Assembly (NCBI RefSeq): GCF_003269035.1
Contig: NZ_QLTK01000010.1
Location: 62,001-126,000 of the forward strand
DNA from: Paraburkholderia bryophila
GTDB taxonomy: Bacteria > Pseudomonadota > Gammaproteobacteria > Burkholderiales > Burkholderiaceae
Direction: 5' to 3'
Length of the DNA: 64,000 nt
Below, one piece after another: positions 7,642 to 17,223 of this stretch. The notes beneath the pieces were generated by a model. The model saw only the letters and a list, made by a program, of their open reading frames with translations, was not told the origin of the DNA and did no database searches. Every line of letters starts with the position of its first letter. The first letter of the stretch is position 1. A program made the position numbers and the translations under genes.

Positions 7642-10362
7642 ATGCTGGACAAGGCCCAACTCACCGATTTGTTCGACCGGCTCGGCACACCCGCCGCCGG
7701 GCGGGAGCTCATTCTCAACGCACGGATTCAGTCGCCAGTCCGGCAGGTGATGTCGCGCGGAGGGAATGTCATCACCATCCTGGCCAGCCGGAAAATGGAA
7801 TGTGAGATTCGCACTGAAAGCCGGCACATCGAATTCGCCGTCGCCGTGACCAAAGAGCATTCCGCAGACGTGCTTGAGTACTACGCACAGCCGTGTGAAC
7901 TCAAGCTAAAACTGCTGAACGACGCCACCGGTGAAATCCGGACTGTCGCGCACATCCCCGACTATCTCACCATCGCCAACGACGGCTTCACCCTGGAGGA
8001 GTGGAAATCCGAGGCTAAACTGGACCGCTTGGCCGAGAAATATCCCTACCGCTATGTGAAGGAGAACAACGGCCAATGGTACGCGCCGCAAATCGAAAAG
8101 CAGGTTGCGGAGCTTGGAATCCGCTACAGACTCTGCAGCGAGGAGTTGATCCCGCGCCGGCGAGTTGAGAATCTTCTATATCTAGCCGACTATTTCCTCC
8201 CGGGCGCCGAACCGTGCTCCGAAGACACGCTCATCCGATTGAGCACCGCACTTCGGGAACATGGTTCGCTGTCTTTCTTTGAACTACTCGCATCTCCTTA
8301 CAAGTTCAACGCTGACTTTCTTAATCAGGCGATTGCGGACAACCTCGCAGTCACCGACCTCGATCACGAATCGCTAGCGGAAAAGCGGCAATTCCGACTG
8401 TATCGGGATACAGCGTTGCGTGACTTCACGAAGGCCGCCGTACGCTCGGCGGGCCTACCGGGCGAAGACAGCTTCGCATTGAATATCGCCGAAGGCTCAA
8501 AATTTCTGTTCGAAGGCCAAGAGCTAACAATGGTCATCGTTGGCGAGGAATTCGTTGTTTGCAACAGGCAGGACGGTTCCAACCTTCAGTTGACTCGGGA
8601 ATGGATTGAAAACGCTCACGAAAACAAACAGATCAGGGCTGCAAACGGAGAAGAAAAAGCATCCACCGATTTAAGCCGCTTCTCGAAAGAGGACCTTGAT
8701 CTTGCACTTAGACGCCAGGCGCTTCTCGAATCGCCGTCCGGAGAGTTGAACGTTTCGCCGCGAACAATGCGACGGTGGGTGGCTCGGAAGTTAGTCGCCC
8801 TTGCAAACGGCGACAACGAAATACTGGCGTTGGTTCCACATACCGCAGCGAGGGGCAATCGAACACCGCGCCTAAGTGCACAGCAAATTCAAATGATGGA
8901 CCACGTCATCGACACCGAGTGGCGTAATAGCGCCGCCATCAACTTTAGAGCGTGCTACCGGATGATGGAAGTCGCGTTCGCCGAAGCTGGTGAGACGCCG
9001 CCGTCATATCCCACTTTGATCGCCCGAATCAAGGCCCTCAAGACGAACGACGACGTGCGAACGCGTCAAGGTAAGCGAATTGCCTATCAAGAAAACACGT
9101 TTATCGATGTTCTGTACTACGACAGTCCAGCACACGGCAGTCGGCCGCTCCAGTACGTCCACATCGATCATACGCAACTCGATATCGAAGTGGTCTCGAG
9201 CAAAACGGGCAAGCCGTTCGGGCGCCCGTGGCTGTCTTTGGCAATCGATGCCTGGTCCAGACGCATCGTAGCGATTTACCTCACCTTCGATTCGCCGTCA
9301 TATTGCTCATCGATGATGGTCGTTCGGGACATAGTACGGCGATTTGGTCGACTTCCGGAATTCATAGTCGTCGATAACGGGAGCGACTTCTTATCTGATG
9401 CCTTTAAGTCCTTTCTGCGAGCGATGGGTACGCATTTGCGTTTCCGCCCAGTTGGTAATCCCAGGCATGGCGCAGTATTGGAGCGATTGTTTGGTCGCCT
9501 GAATACCGAATACATCCACAATCTCGACGGAAACACCAAAGCGACGAAGAACGTGCGTATGGTCACCGGATCGCATTTGCCCAAGAAACTGGCCGAATGG
9601 ACACTCCGCGACCTCTACTACGGCATCCAGCATTGGGCTTTCGAATTTTACGATCAGCAGCAGCATCCGGCGCTCGACGAGTCTCCGAAGGAAGCATTCC
9701 TGCGTGGGGTGCGCGAGAACGGGAAAAGAGCACAACGACGGATCATCTTCAACCAAGATTTTCTTATTGCAACGTGCCCGCCGGTAGACCGCTCCGGCGT
9801 CAGGCAAATCCACGCCCAACGTGGTGTCAAGGTAGACAACCGGTTCTATTGGAATGACGTCTTTAAAACCGCGAAGATTGCGGGAGAAAGTTTACCCGTC
9901 CGATACGACCCATGGGATGCGTCCTCTGTCTACGTTCGACTGAAGGACAGATGGATTCGCGCTATTTGCAGAAACCTTCACGGTCTTGGACAGTTGACGG
10001 ACGTGGAGCAGCGCGCGCTCACGGCCGAGTTCAATCACCGTAGCAACACGGTTGCAGGTGATGAAAAGTCCGCACAACGGCTTCGAGAGTTCATGCAGGT
10101 CTTCAAGCCGAAGGGCGCCCTCGCAGTCGAGTTCGAGCGTCAGTCCGAAAACAAGAGCCTCTACAACGATCTACGGTTCGCAAGCATCGAACCCGTTCTC
10201 GCGATGCGCCGTGGCGATCTCATCGAGCCCGTGCCCACGCCTTCGAAACCCGCGGCGCCGCCAGACTCAGCGACAGTTCCCGATTCCACAGTTCTGCCGA
10301 CACCCGAAGTGTCTGGCAATCGTTCCAATGTCAAAGACTTCGACGATTTCGAAGACTTTTGA
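7642..10362 (+). CDS. TnsA-TnsB fusion transposase (Tn7-like)
   Basis: This 906-residue protein joins both Tn7 cut-and-join activities. Residues about 1-240 look like TnsA, a PD-(D/E)XK endonuclease for 5' donor cleavage: Glu64, Asp107 in HIPDYL, and Glu124-x-Lys126, spaced much like E63, D114 and K132 of Tn7 TnsA. A central helix-turn-helix region (about 350-400, with SPRTMRRWVARK) leads into a TnsB-type DDE integrase core: Asp509 in HIDHT, Asp578 in VVDNGSD and Glu614 in AVLERLFG. A Mu-type C-terminal beta-barrel region and an acidic tail (DFDDFEDF), probably for TnsC contact, follow. Start ATG 7642 follows AGGA. tnsC lies nine bases downstream. No frameshift is seen, so the fusion appears natural. 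Separate TnsA and TnsB are the Tn7 norm; fusions are known in some Tn7-like lineages. Confidence 0.85.
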   Translation: MLDKAQLTDLFDRLGTPAAGRELILNARIQSPVRQVMSRGGNVITILASRKMECEIRTESRHIEFAVAVTKEHSADVLEYYAQPCELKLKLLNDATGEIRTVAHIPDYLTIANDGFTLEEWKSEAKLDRLAEKYPYRYVKENNGQWYAPQIEKQVAELGIRYRLCSEELIPRRRVENLLYLADYFLPGAEPCSEDTLIRLSTALREHGSLSFFELLASPYKFNADFLNQAIADNLAVTDLDHESLAEKRQFRLYRDTALRDFTKAAVRSAGLPGEDSFALNIAEGSKFLFEGQELTMVIVGEEFVVCNRQDGSNLQLTREWIENAHENKQIRAANGEEKASTDLSRFSKEDLDLALRRQALLESPSGELNVSPRTMRRWVARKLVALANGDNEILALVPHTAARGNRTPRLSAQQIQMMDHVIDTEWRNSAAINFRACYRMMEVAFAEAGETPPSYPTLIARIKALKTNDDVRTRQGKRIAYQENTFIDVLYYDSPAHGSRPLQYVHIDHTQLDIEVVSSKTGKPFGRPWLSLAIDAWSRRIVAIYLTFDSPSYCSSMMVVRDIVRRFGRLPEFIVVDNGSDFLSDAFKSFLRAMGTHLRFRPVGNPRHGAVLERLFGRLNTEYIHNLDGNTKATKNVRMVTGSHLPKKLAEWTLRDLYYGIQHWAFEFYDQQQHPALDESPKEAFLRGVRENGKRAQRRIIFNQDFLIATCPPVDRSGVRQIHAQRGVKVDNRFYWNDVFKTAKIAGESLPVRYDPWDASSVYVRLKDRWIRAICRNLHGLGQLTDVEQRALTAEFNHRSNTVAGDEKSAQRLREFMQVFKPKGALAVEFERQSENKSLYNDLRFASIEPVLAMRRGDLIEPVPTPSKPAAPPDSATVPDSTVLPTPEVSGNRSNVKDFDDFEDF

Positions 10363-10371
10363 GGTGTCGAA

Positions 10372-11412
10372 ATGCAAACAGATAAACGGATTCTCCAGCA
10401 TCGTGCAGGCGAAAACATTCATGCCTTATCGTCCAAACGGATCAAGCACACCCGCGTGGGTGACATCATGACGGAGCTCGACACTCTTATCTATCCAGGA
10501 AGCCAGGACAGCATTCTGCTCGTATGCGGTCCCGCCGGAGCGGGCAAGACGACACTGGCAAAGCATATGGTCAACGCTGCGCTAGAGAGGGCGCGCACAG
10601 CAATGGAAATGAATCAGGGAGTCATTCCGGCGATCTACGTTGAGGCACCGTCGTCAGGTGAAAATAACTTCTCCTGGCGCTTGTTTTATCAGCGCATCCT
10701 CGCCCAACTTGGCGATGACCTAGACTCTCCAAAAATGGCGTACGGAGTCGATCCCGAGTCAGGTCGCGCGATCAGGCCTCGAGGATCAGTCGGCAACACT
10801 CTTGCTGCGTTGCGTGCTGCTGTAGAGCGAGGCCTTAAAGCGCGCCAAGTCGAATTTCTTGTTATCGACGAAGCCGCTCACATCATCCGCCAAACGCGAG
10901 GTCGTGGCCGACTGGAGATTCAGCTCGATACACTGAAGTCTCTAGCCAACAACAGCGACACCCAGATGATCATGATTGGGTCTTACGACCTCTATCAGTT
11001 GGTCTCACTTTCGGGTCAACTCGCACGCCGGACGCACGTACTTCACTTCGAGCGGTACAGAGAAGACCGGCCGGAAGATGTCCAGGCATTTGATCGTTGC
11101 GTTCTTGCATTTGAAAAAACCCTGCCAGACCTTTGGGGCGGCCAACTTTCGCGCCACTCGGCGGCGCTCCTCCACAATACGCTGGGATGCATCGGAACGC
11201 TCAGCGGCGTGCTAAAGCGGGCAGCGAAGCTAGCAGAGGCAGGTGGAGCTTGGTCGTCGGAGCATTTGGAGCGAGCACTGCTCACCGAAGCGCAACGAGA
11301 GCGCATCCTTGATGAAATACTCGACGGCGAGTCTGCTATTGAGCCAAGTCTGATGCGGGTTTTATCCGCGACGAGACGGCACGAATCCAAGTCAAAAGGA
11401 AGGACCGTATGA
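10372..11412 (+). CDS. TnsC/TniB-family AAA+ transposition ATPase
   Basis: The 346-residue AAA+ protein has Walker A GPAGAGKTT (53-61), Walker B FLVIDEAAH (162-170), and a following sensor-like region (DTQMIMIGSYDLY). In Tn7-like transposition, TnsC forms ATP-bound filaments on target DNA that link a TniQ/TnsD target selector to the transposase. The start lies nine bases after the tnsAB stop, and its ribosome site (GAGGTG) overlaps that stop. The end overlaps the next start by ATGA. Size and gene order fit the TnsC position exactly. The short N terminus is closer to TniB than to the 555-residue TnsC of Tn7. Confidence 0.85.
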   Translation: MQTDKRILQHRAGENIHALSSKRIKHTRVGDIMTELDTLIYPGSQDSILLVCGPAGAGKTTLAKHMVNAALERARTAMEMNQGVIPAIYVEAPSSGENNFSWRLFYQRILAQLGDDLDSPKMAYGVDPESGRAIRPRGSVGNTLAALRAAVERGLKARQVEFLVIDEAAHIIRQTRGRGRLEIQLDTLKSLANNSDTQMIMIGSYDLYQLVSLSGQLARRTHVLHFERYREDRPEDVQAFDRCVLAFEKTLPDLWGGQLSRHSAALLHNTLGCIGTLSGVLKRAAKLAEAGGAWSSEHLERALLTEAQRERILDEILDGESAIEPSLMRVLSATRRHESKSKGRTV

Positions 11413-12734
11413 ACGACACTGTCCGCATTCGACGATCCTTGCTTCATGCCCTGGAACCCATTGCGGTAGGAACACCGGACGCCGAGAGCCTCCTAAGCTA
11501 TATCTATCGTCTGGCGATGTCACATTGCGTGTCTGTGCGAGAACTGATAAACAGAGTCACGGAAAGAATGGGCTGGGAGCAGCGAGCCAGATACTCGGTT
11601 CAATGGCACAACTTCAATCCGCATTCGACAGGTGAAGTTGCTGAAAAATGGTCGAGCGGATTGTCTGCATTGACGAGCGTCGAGCGGCTCGATAAGTTGA
11701 CTCTGCTGCCATGGCGCAAAGTCATTTCACAACAAGGGCTTACTGCCAAACCATCCCGTTGGTGTTCGCAGTGTTTCGCCCAAGATCGCTCGGACGGCCG
11801 CGACCCATATTTTAGACTCGCGTGGGATCTTGGTGACGTCGACGTTTGTCCAAGGCACGCGACGAGACTTACAGATGTTTGCCCCGACTGTGGTCGCACC
11901 AATGTCCGTAACACTATGACGTATGTGGTCCCTGGATGGTGTTCCTCCTGCGGTGCATTTTTGGGTGATGCAAAAGACCTCACGTTGGCAAACTCAGCCG
12001 ACGTCTGGAAGTCGTCCCAGATCGGCTCCATGCTGGCAACACACGCGAGGCTCCATTCGGCCCTTGGCCCCGAACCCATGATAAGCGGCATTGTGCGACT
12101 CGTTTCAAATCTTGATGGCGGGAATAATGCGGCTTTCGCCCGCCGCATCGGTCTTGCCAAAACCACCGTTCACTATTGGCTACAACAAGGCGGCATTCCC
12201 TCCATGGCCGGCCATTTGCGCATTGCATCGCAAACCGGCGTGACGCTCGTGGAGCTATTGACCGGGCAAGTCGGAGACGAACCCAGGACATCAGCGGAGA
12301 TTCCCGCATTGGCGACGCTTTTCCCTGATCGCAAGCAGCGAGCGTCACCACGGACTCATAACGTGGAGCAGATCAATATGCAACTCAAAGCATTAATCCG
12401 ATCGAATGTCCCAGTTAGCGCGGCCGAAGCTGCGAGGCGACTGAATGTGCACCATCGCCAGCTGTACGTGTTTGCGGATCAAGCAGCCCGTTCGCTGTCC
12501 CATAAGTGGACACAGCATAGACAACATCGGGGCATAGAAAGCGCAGAAAGGGCAAGGAAGCTCATCGAGCCGGCTCTGAAAGCCATCGCAGCTGAAGGAA
12601 AGTCTGCGAATCTACGTCTCTTGATGCATCGAATCCCCGTTGGAACCCCTGGTATCTTAAAACACGCGATCGCTCTAATAAAAGAGGCAAAACTTAGTAC
12701 AGGCTCGGATGAGCAAATCCACTCCGAAGACTAA
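11409..12734 (+). CDS. TniQ/TnsD-family target selector, first copy
   Basis: The 441-residue protein begins with a TniQ domain containing four zinc-ligand pairs: Cys119/Cys122 (WCSQC), Cys147/His150 (VCPRH), Cys158/Cys161 (VCPDCG) and Cys178/Cys181 (WCSSCG). A helix-turn-helix follows (about 235-275, FARRIGLAKTTVHYWLQQGG). A second DNA-binding-like segment lies near 335-365 (VSAAEAARRLNVHHRQLY). Such proteins recognise the insertion site and recruit TnsC. The ATG overlaps the tnsC stop and has AAGGAAGG before it. The protein is shorter than Tn7 TnsD (508) and longer than minimal TniQ, and it shares its whole layout with the next gene. Confidence 0.85.
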   Translation: MNDTVRIRRSLLHALEPIAVGTPDAESLLSYIYRLAMSHCVSVRELINRVTERMGWEQRARYSVQWHNFNPHSTGEVAEKWSSGLSALTSVERLDKLTLLPWRKVISQQGLTAKPSRWCSQCFAQDRSDGRDPYFRLAWDLGDVDVCPRHATRLTDVCPDCGRTNVRNTMTYVVPGWCSSCGAFLGDAKDLTLANSADVWKSSQIGSMLATHARLHSALGPEPMISGIVRLVSNLDGGNNAAFARRIGLAKTTVHYWLQQGGIPSMAGHLRIASQTGVTLVELLTGQVGDEPRTSAEIPALATLFPDRKQRASPRTHNVEQINMQLKALIRSNVPVSAAEAARRLNVHHRQLYVFADQAARSLSHKWTQHRQHRGIESAERARKLIEPALKAIAAEGKSANLRLLMHRIPVGTPGILKHAIALIKEAKLSTGSDEQIHSED

Positions 12735-12824
12735 TCCCAAATAGATCATCGGTATCCGACGCTTTCGGAGATTTTTGGTTGCCGGAAGGGTTAGCGCTTA
12801 CAGTTCGAGGAAGGTAGTAGCAAA

Positions 12825-14123
12825 ATGACCATGCCTATTCGAGTCCTCCGTTCTGCTCTTAATCCGCTGCTTCCGCTTGGCGTCGGGGAGCGAGATACCG
12901 AGAGCCTGCATAGCTATTTTTTTCGATTAGCACTTTCTCACTGCGTTTCTGCCCCTGAGTTGAAACGGACTGTCACCGCAAAGATGAATTGGCAGATGCC
13001 GGGAAAATATCGCTGGAACGATTGCAACTTGAACGGCATGGGGAGTGCGGCCGAGCGCTGGTCTCAGGGACTATCGGAATTGACATGCATTGCGCATCTG
13101 GACATGCTTACGCTGCTTCCGTGGCGCAACGTGATCGCTCAAAAGAGCCTATCGTCCACATCGTCACGCTGGTGCTCGGTCTGTTTTGCACAGGATCGCG
13201 CGGATGGACGAACGCCGTACCTTCGACTTGCGTGGGATATCAGCGAAGTCACGGTTTGTCCGATACATGAGACACGGTTAACCAACGTCTGTCCAAATTG
13301 CGGGCGAAGCAATACAAGAAACAGCACTTCATATGTCGTACCTGGCTGGTGTTGTTCCTGTGGAGATTTTCTCGGGAACTTGGCCGGAGCAGTATCGGTG
13401 AGCGCCGCAGAAATTTGGAAGGCGTGTCAAATCGGAGCGATGCTTGCAGCACAATCCAGATTGTCTTCAACACCGACGCGCGACACTTTCATTAAAGGCC
13501 TTTTCAATCTTGTCATTTATCTCGATGATGGAAAAAGCGCGGTATTTGCGCGCCGCATTGGCCTCAACAGATCGACCGTGCATTATTGGCTCAAGGAAGG
13601 TGGCATTCCCACTATCGCGGCACATTTGCGTATCGCATCGCAAACAGGGCTATCGCTCCAATCCCTATTGACCGGTAAAACTACGGCAGCGCAATCCGCT
13701 CCAATCCCGCCGACACAGCTGACGACGCTCTTTCAAGGTCACCGAAAGCGCGCATCACCGAGAAGCCTTGATGTGGGCCAGATCAACGATCAGCTCGAGG
13801 CGTTTATCCAATCCGGTGCCTCGCTCAGTGTTGGAGAAGCTGCCCGACGATTGAACGTTCACCCCCGGCAGCTGTATGAGTTTGCGAACCGGAACGCTCG
13901 TATCATAGGACAAACGTGGAATCGTCAGCAAAGGAGCCGAGGCGAGGAGAGCCGCAAGAGGGCGGCCGGATTCATCGAAGCAGCCCTTCTCGAGATACTT
14001 GCCGAAGACAAAGGCGTGAGCTTGCGTGAGCTGAGGCGCCGTATTCCCAGGGATGTTCTCGGGAGCGTTCGCAATATTTTCACACTGCTCGAAGAGGTGA
14101 AAGCGAAACTCGGGACGAGATAG
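12825..14123 (+). CDS. TniQ/TnsD-family target selector, second copy
   Basis: A 432-residue paralogue of the preceding gene with the same zinc-ligand series (RWCSVCFAQD, VCPIHETRL, VCPNCGR, WCCSCG), the same helix-turn-helix (VFARRIGLNRSTVHYWLKEGG) and the same C-terminal basic DNA-binding segment. By eye more than half of the residues match over the full length, so it arose by duplication. It starts at ATG 12825 with GAGGAAGG, 90 bp after the first copy, so it may be translated independently. Two selectors in one element often mean two target-site choices, for example a fixed chromosomal site and a mobile-DNA pathway. Neither target is evident here. Confidence 0.85.
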   Translation: MTMPIRVLRSALNPLLPLGVGERDTESLHSYFFRLALSHCVSAPELKRTVTAKMNWQMPGKYRWNDCNLNGMGSAAERWSQGLSELTCIAHLDMLTLLPWRNVIAQKSLSSTSSRWCSVCFAQDRADGRTPYLRLAWDISEVTVCPIHETRLTNVCPNCGRSNTRNSTSYVVPGWCCSCGDFLGNLAGAVSVSAAEIWKACQIGAMLAAQSRLSSTPTRDTFIKGLFNLVIYLDDGKSAVFARRIGLNRSTVHYWLKEGGIPTIAAHLRIASQTGLSLQSLLTGKTTAAQSAPIPPTQLTTLFQGHRKRASPRSLDVGQINDQLEAFIQSGASLSVGEAARRLNVHPRQLYEFANRNARIIGQTWNRQQRSRGEESRKRAAGFIEAALLEILAEDKGVSLRELRRRIPRDVLGSVRNIFTLLEEVKAKLGTR

Positions 14124-14126
14124 GGC

Positions 14127-14148
14127 CGTTCAGCATCCACGCTGAACG
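14127..14148 (+). terminator. Hairpin after the second tniQ
   Basis: CGTTCAGC (14127-14134) pairs with GCTGAACG (14141-14148) around a 6-nt loop, four bases after the tniQ stop. There is no T-run, so it may be a weak terminator or an RNA-stabilising hairpin for the tns operon. Confidence 0.35.
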
Positions 14149-14294
14149 ACGGAGGTCGTGTCAGTACGTTATCGCGTGCATGCGTCTCGGCGGCAAGGGT
14201 CGAATACTGCACTCAATTCCTGGCAAGCTGACAACACGTTGAGGTTGTGACCATCGGTAGACTGTAGTTAGTACGACTCTAAAACGGATCCACC

Positions 14295-15014
14295 ATGAGT
14301 ATCGAAGAGTTCTCGAACATCGAGCATCAAATGGTCCTCGACGCAGAGGAGCGTTACGGTGATTTTTTTACGACCACAAGGGAGATTTCTTTGCTCTTGT
14401 CCAACATCATGACGTGGCCTACCAAGGACTGTGACATCTTCATTCGGTTCTTTTCACAGATGAAGAAGTCTCACATGCTCAGTCTGATCGCCTTGGTTCG
14501 GCAACACCGTATTCAGGCGAAGATGACGCTAAGATACTTTTTGGAGTCGACCGTACATGCCGCATATTCACTGGTTCATGTCGATACCAACAACTATTTC
14601 GACGTAATCGGTGGCAAGAAACACGACCCTCAAAAGGCCTCCCGAGTGGCATATGTGTGGCTCGAAGATAGCTTTCGATCTCACTCCGATGAGATCAAGC
14701 GGATGAAAGATTCAATCAATCAGCAGACGGCGCACGCAAACGTTTACAACAGCTTCCACAACTTCCATTATGTTGGCGGCGAGAATGCCTCCATCTACAC
14801 AAGCTTCTTCGACTTCGATGACGATCATTGGCTCAAGGTGGATCTCTGGGAGTGCGCGCAGGCCGGGTTGATTGCAACGGACCTTATCTTGGCCATCCGA
14901 AAGCAACATGGTGGCTTCTTCCCCTCTAGGGAGACGGACAAGCTACCGAAAATGATCGAGGCGGCCGACCGGCTGTTGACCCAACTCGGCGAGGGAGAGA
15001 AAGATCCGCAATGA
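14295..15014 (+). CDS. Hypothetical helical protein downstream of the Tn7-like genes
   Basis: A 239-residue protein I cannot assign. Its central part (about 45-100) is amphipathic helix with SLIALVRQHRIQAKMTLRYF then LESTVHAAYS, recalling the R...E helical pattern of HEPN-like or DUF5677-type proteins, but without a certain match. The C-terminal part contains an acidic aromatic loop (FFDFDDDHW) and a hydrophobic helix (AGLIATDLILAI). There is no signal peptide or membrane span. It stands alone on the plus strand, 171 bp after the second tniQ, and is followed convergently by the HEPN/RES gene. Its position suggests transposon cargo. Confidence 0.6.
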   Translation: MSIEEFSNIEHQMVLDAEERYGDFFTTTREISLLLSNIMTWPTKDCDIFIRFFSQMKKSHMLSLIALVRQHRIQAKMTLRYFLESTVHAAYSLVHVDTNNYFDVIGGKKHDPQKASRVAYVWLEDSFRSHSDEIKRMKDSINQQTAHANVYNSFHNFHYVGGENASIYTSFFDFDDDHWLKVDLWECAQAGLIATDLILAIRKQHGGFFPSRETDKLPKMIEAADRLLTQLGEGEKDPQ

Positions 15015-15320
15015 CCTGCGAGATCGCCAGTCGCATCCCGTCCCGCTATCGTGCAGACGAATTCATCAATCGCTTGGTCTCGATGGATATTGACGTCACT
15101 GGAGACCTGACTAGGAATGAGTCAGACGGAAAGCGGCATAGGTGTAAAGACGCGGCAAGAACTGACAATGGGGCACCGCGTCCGGAAGCGCCTTCGATCC
15201 GCAATTCGAACGTCGCTGGTGGAATTACTATGGCACGTCCGGAGGAGACAGAAAAATTCCGCAACGCAGTCTCAGTTACTTACACTCGATCGCCGGACGC
15301 CGCGAAACTTTCGCCACGGT

Positions 15321-16529
15321 CTAGGAACTGGTCTCCATCGCTTTGCCACGTTCATTGTAATCAATGTCGTAATCCGCCGATTCGTCAAATAGATTCCGGA
15401 CGACGAAATCGTAACGCACTCTGGTCACGTCGATGACACGACTGGATTCTGCTACCCACGAAGCCGACGCAGGGTCGAAGAGGACAAGGTTGTCGCCGTC
15501 TCCTACCGTGCTTCTGAACAGTACTCCGTCGAACTCAAGCTGACGAAACACTTCAACGAGAAACTGGGTTACTGTGTAAGCGCTCCGGTTGCTCGGCGGA
15601 GCAGCTGTCGAAAAAACCTTCTCCATGGCAATAATGAGCTCCAGCATCTCCAGCTCTTGATCACTTTGCCAAAGCTTCGTAAGGTCGTGCGCTCTGAGGT
15701 CCACCACACGTTGTTCACGAGTCAATTCAAAACTGCCTAGCGACACTAGCTCACCCGGATGCGGGCGAATTTCAGCTGCTGCTGTCGCTGCATCGGAGGC
15801 GAGATACAGGTACGACACGCCGGGACGATTCGCTCGCCCAGCACTTGTGCTGCCAACCGGAGGTGCCCCAAGGTTCTTGTCCGAATGCGGCTCATAGAAG
15901 TAGCTCGGAGGAGCTCCGATCTCGTGGAAATTGGCAGCGCGTGTGCTTGCGCCCAATCTTGCCCTATGCCAACGTTTTCCAGCTGCCAATGTCTTCGCAA
16001 CATAAGGAGCAACCGGCCTGATCACGGGAGTGTATTCCGCCTCAACAAGGAAGTGGTTTCGCTCCCGCAACGCCCGCCCTGCGCTCTCCAACACATCGCT
16101 TTCACCGCTGGAGACCGGCGTTTTCGGCATATACCCGTATATCTCTCGACCAAACGCCGTAAAGATCTGTATCTGCAGCTGGCGTTCGTTGACATCGTCC
16201 AGAAAGGAAAGCACAACATCTTCACGATCGACCGGATCTTGTGCCGGATTGATCTTCAGGATTGGATTCGGGTCAATGAAAAACAGGCTTTCCAGGCTGC
16301 CGTCACCGAGCTTGGAGTGGTATTGCCATTCACCGAAGTTGTATCTGACTAGAGCCTTGACTGCGAGCAGGAACTCGTCTATCCCGGTATGCACGCAGAT
16401 AACGTCGGACGCGCCGCATAAGCTACACGTCGATCGCGTCCCGTGTCGCGTGACCAATTGCTTCAAAAGTTGCGCTGTACAGCAGTCGTAACATACAAAG
16501 TGCGCCGGTGCGGCAGGAATTGAAGTCAC
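15321..16529 (-). CDS. HEPN/RES-domain protein (RES-type NAD+ phosphorylase toxin-like)
   Basis: The 402-residue protein has an N-terminal zinc-binding module (CYDCC near residue 13 and CSLCG near 35) followed by a helical HEPN/RES N-terminal-type domain to about 170. The C-terminal RES domain runs about 185-370 and has RWHRARLG at its start, then GVSYLYLASDAATAAAEIRPHPGE-like core segments and RVVDLRAHD. RES domains of Xre-RES toxins split NAD+ with phosphate; the Arg and Glu residues needed are present in the RARLG and AAEIRP motifs. Start GTG 16529 follows GGAGAG. No Xre-type antitoxin gene adjoins it. It may act as an abortive-infection effector. Confidence 0.75.
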   Translation of the reverse strand: MTSIPAAPAHFVCYDCCTAQLLKQLVTRHGTRSTCSLCGASDVICVHTGIDEFLLAVKALVRYNFGEWQYHSKLGDGSLESLFFIDPNPILKINPAQDPVDREDVVLSFLDDVNERQLQIQIFTAFGREIYGYMPKTPVSSGESDVLESAGRALRERNHFLVEAEYTPVIRPVAPYVAKTLAAGKRWHRARLGASTRAANFHEIGAPPSYFYEPHSDKNLGAPPVGSTSAGRANRPGVSYLYLASDAATAAAEIRPHPGELVSLGSFELTREQRVVDLRAHDLTKLWQSDQELEMLELIIAMEKVFSTAAPPSNRSAYTVTQFLVEVFRQLEFDGVLFRSTVGDGDNLVLFDPASASWVAESSRVIDVTRVRYDFVVRNLFDESADYDIDYNERGKAMETSS

Positions 16530-17223
16530 TATCTCTCCGTGATTTGCCGAATTTCAGCGGCAGATCTTATGAAAATGCGCTCTCTTGAACGCGCGTCAAT
16601 GCATGTACCGACACGTGTAAACGTTCACCCGGTTCCGAACATTGTAGTGTCCACAGAACCACCCGGCGAGCCACTGCCTCAATATTGTTTGATCGTTCAA
16701 AGCTGCTCTCGGTTGCTTTTCTCGATTGACACGTCATGGCATGAGCGAACCGTGCCAACCATCGCTCTAAAGGATATCCGCGGCAGGCAATGCGTTGATG
16801 GGTAGTCTCCGGCTGATGATTGCATTCAGCGCGAACGATGCAATTGGACAGTGAATCGCTGTCCTATTGAGGAACGCATGCAGAGAATGAACCACTCACC
16901 GGTGCCACGGCGAATACATCGTTACAGACGGCAGGATTATAGCTACCCCTGCGAAAGCGTCATGTCTACCGATGGGGCGGATGCAACCAGGTCACGCAGA
17001 TCGCACTCAAAATAAGTTGCCTTTAAAAGGCCGCTTATTTTATATAACAATTTCGAAAATCAGATCTGAAATAAAAGAAAGATTCCAAGGGCGGTAAAAA
17101 TCGGCTTAACTGATGGTAACGTTCAATCATTGGGCCGGCCGCTTTCAGGCGTTCATCGCTGTATCAAACACACTCCCGCACTTAGGCGCCGCGCTATTAA
17201 ATTATTTTTGGAGTTAGAATATC
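16530..17223. other. Intergenic stretch between HEPN/RES and HEPN/Toprim-like genes
   Basis: No gene is supported in this 694-bp, comparatively AT-rich stretch. It must contain the divergent promoters of the two flanking genes. A small inverted repeat, TTGCAT and ATGCAA with an 11-12-bp gap, lies near 16823-16846. The segment 17035-17060 is very AT-rich, and a GGAG ribosome site stands just before 17224. Confidence 0.5.

Noticed and set aside
15011..15436. 141-codon ORF overlapping the stop of the 239-aa gene by ATGA
   Set aside because: The ATGA overlap is attractive, but the sequence is low in hydrophobic pattern, has no motif, and its last third overlaps the end of the HEPN/RES gene.
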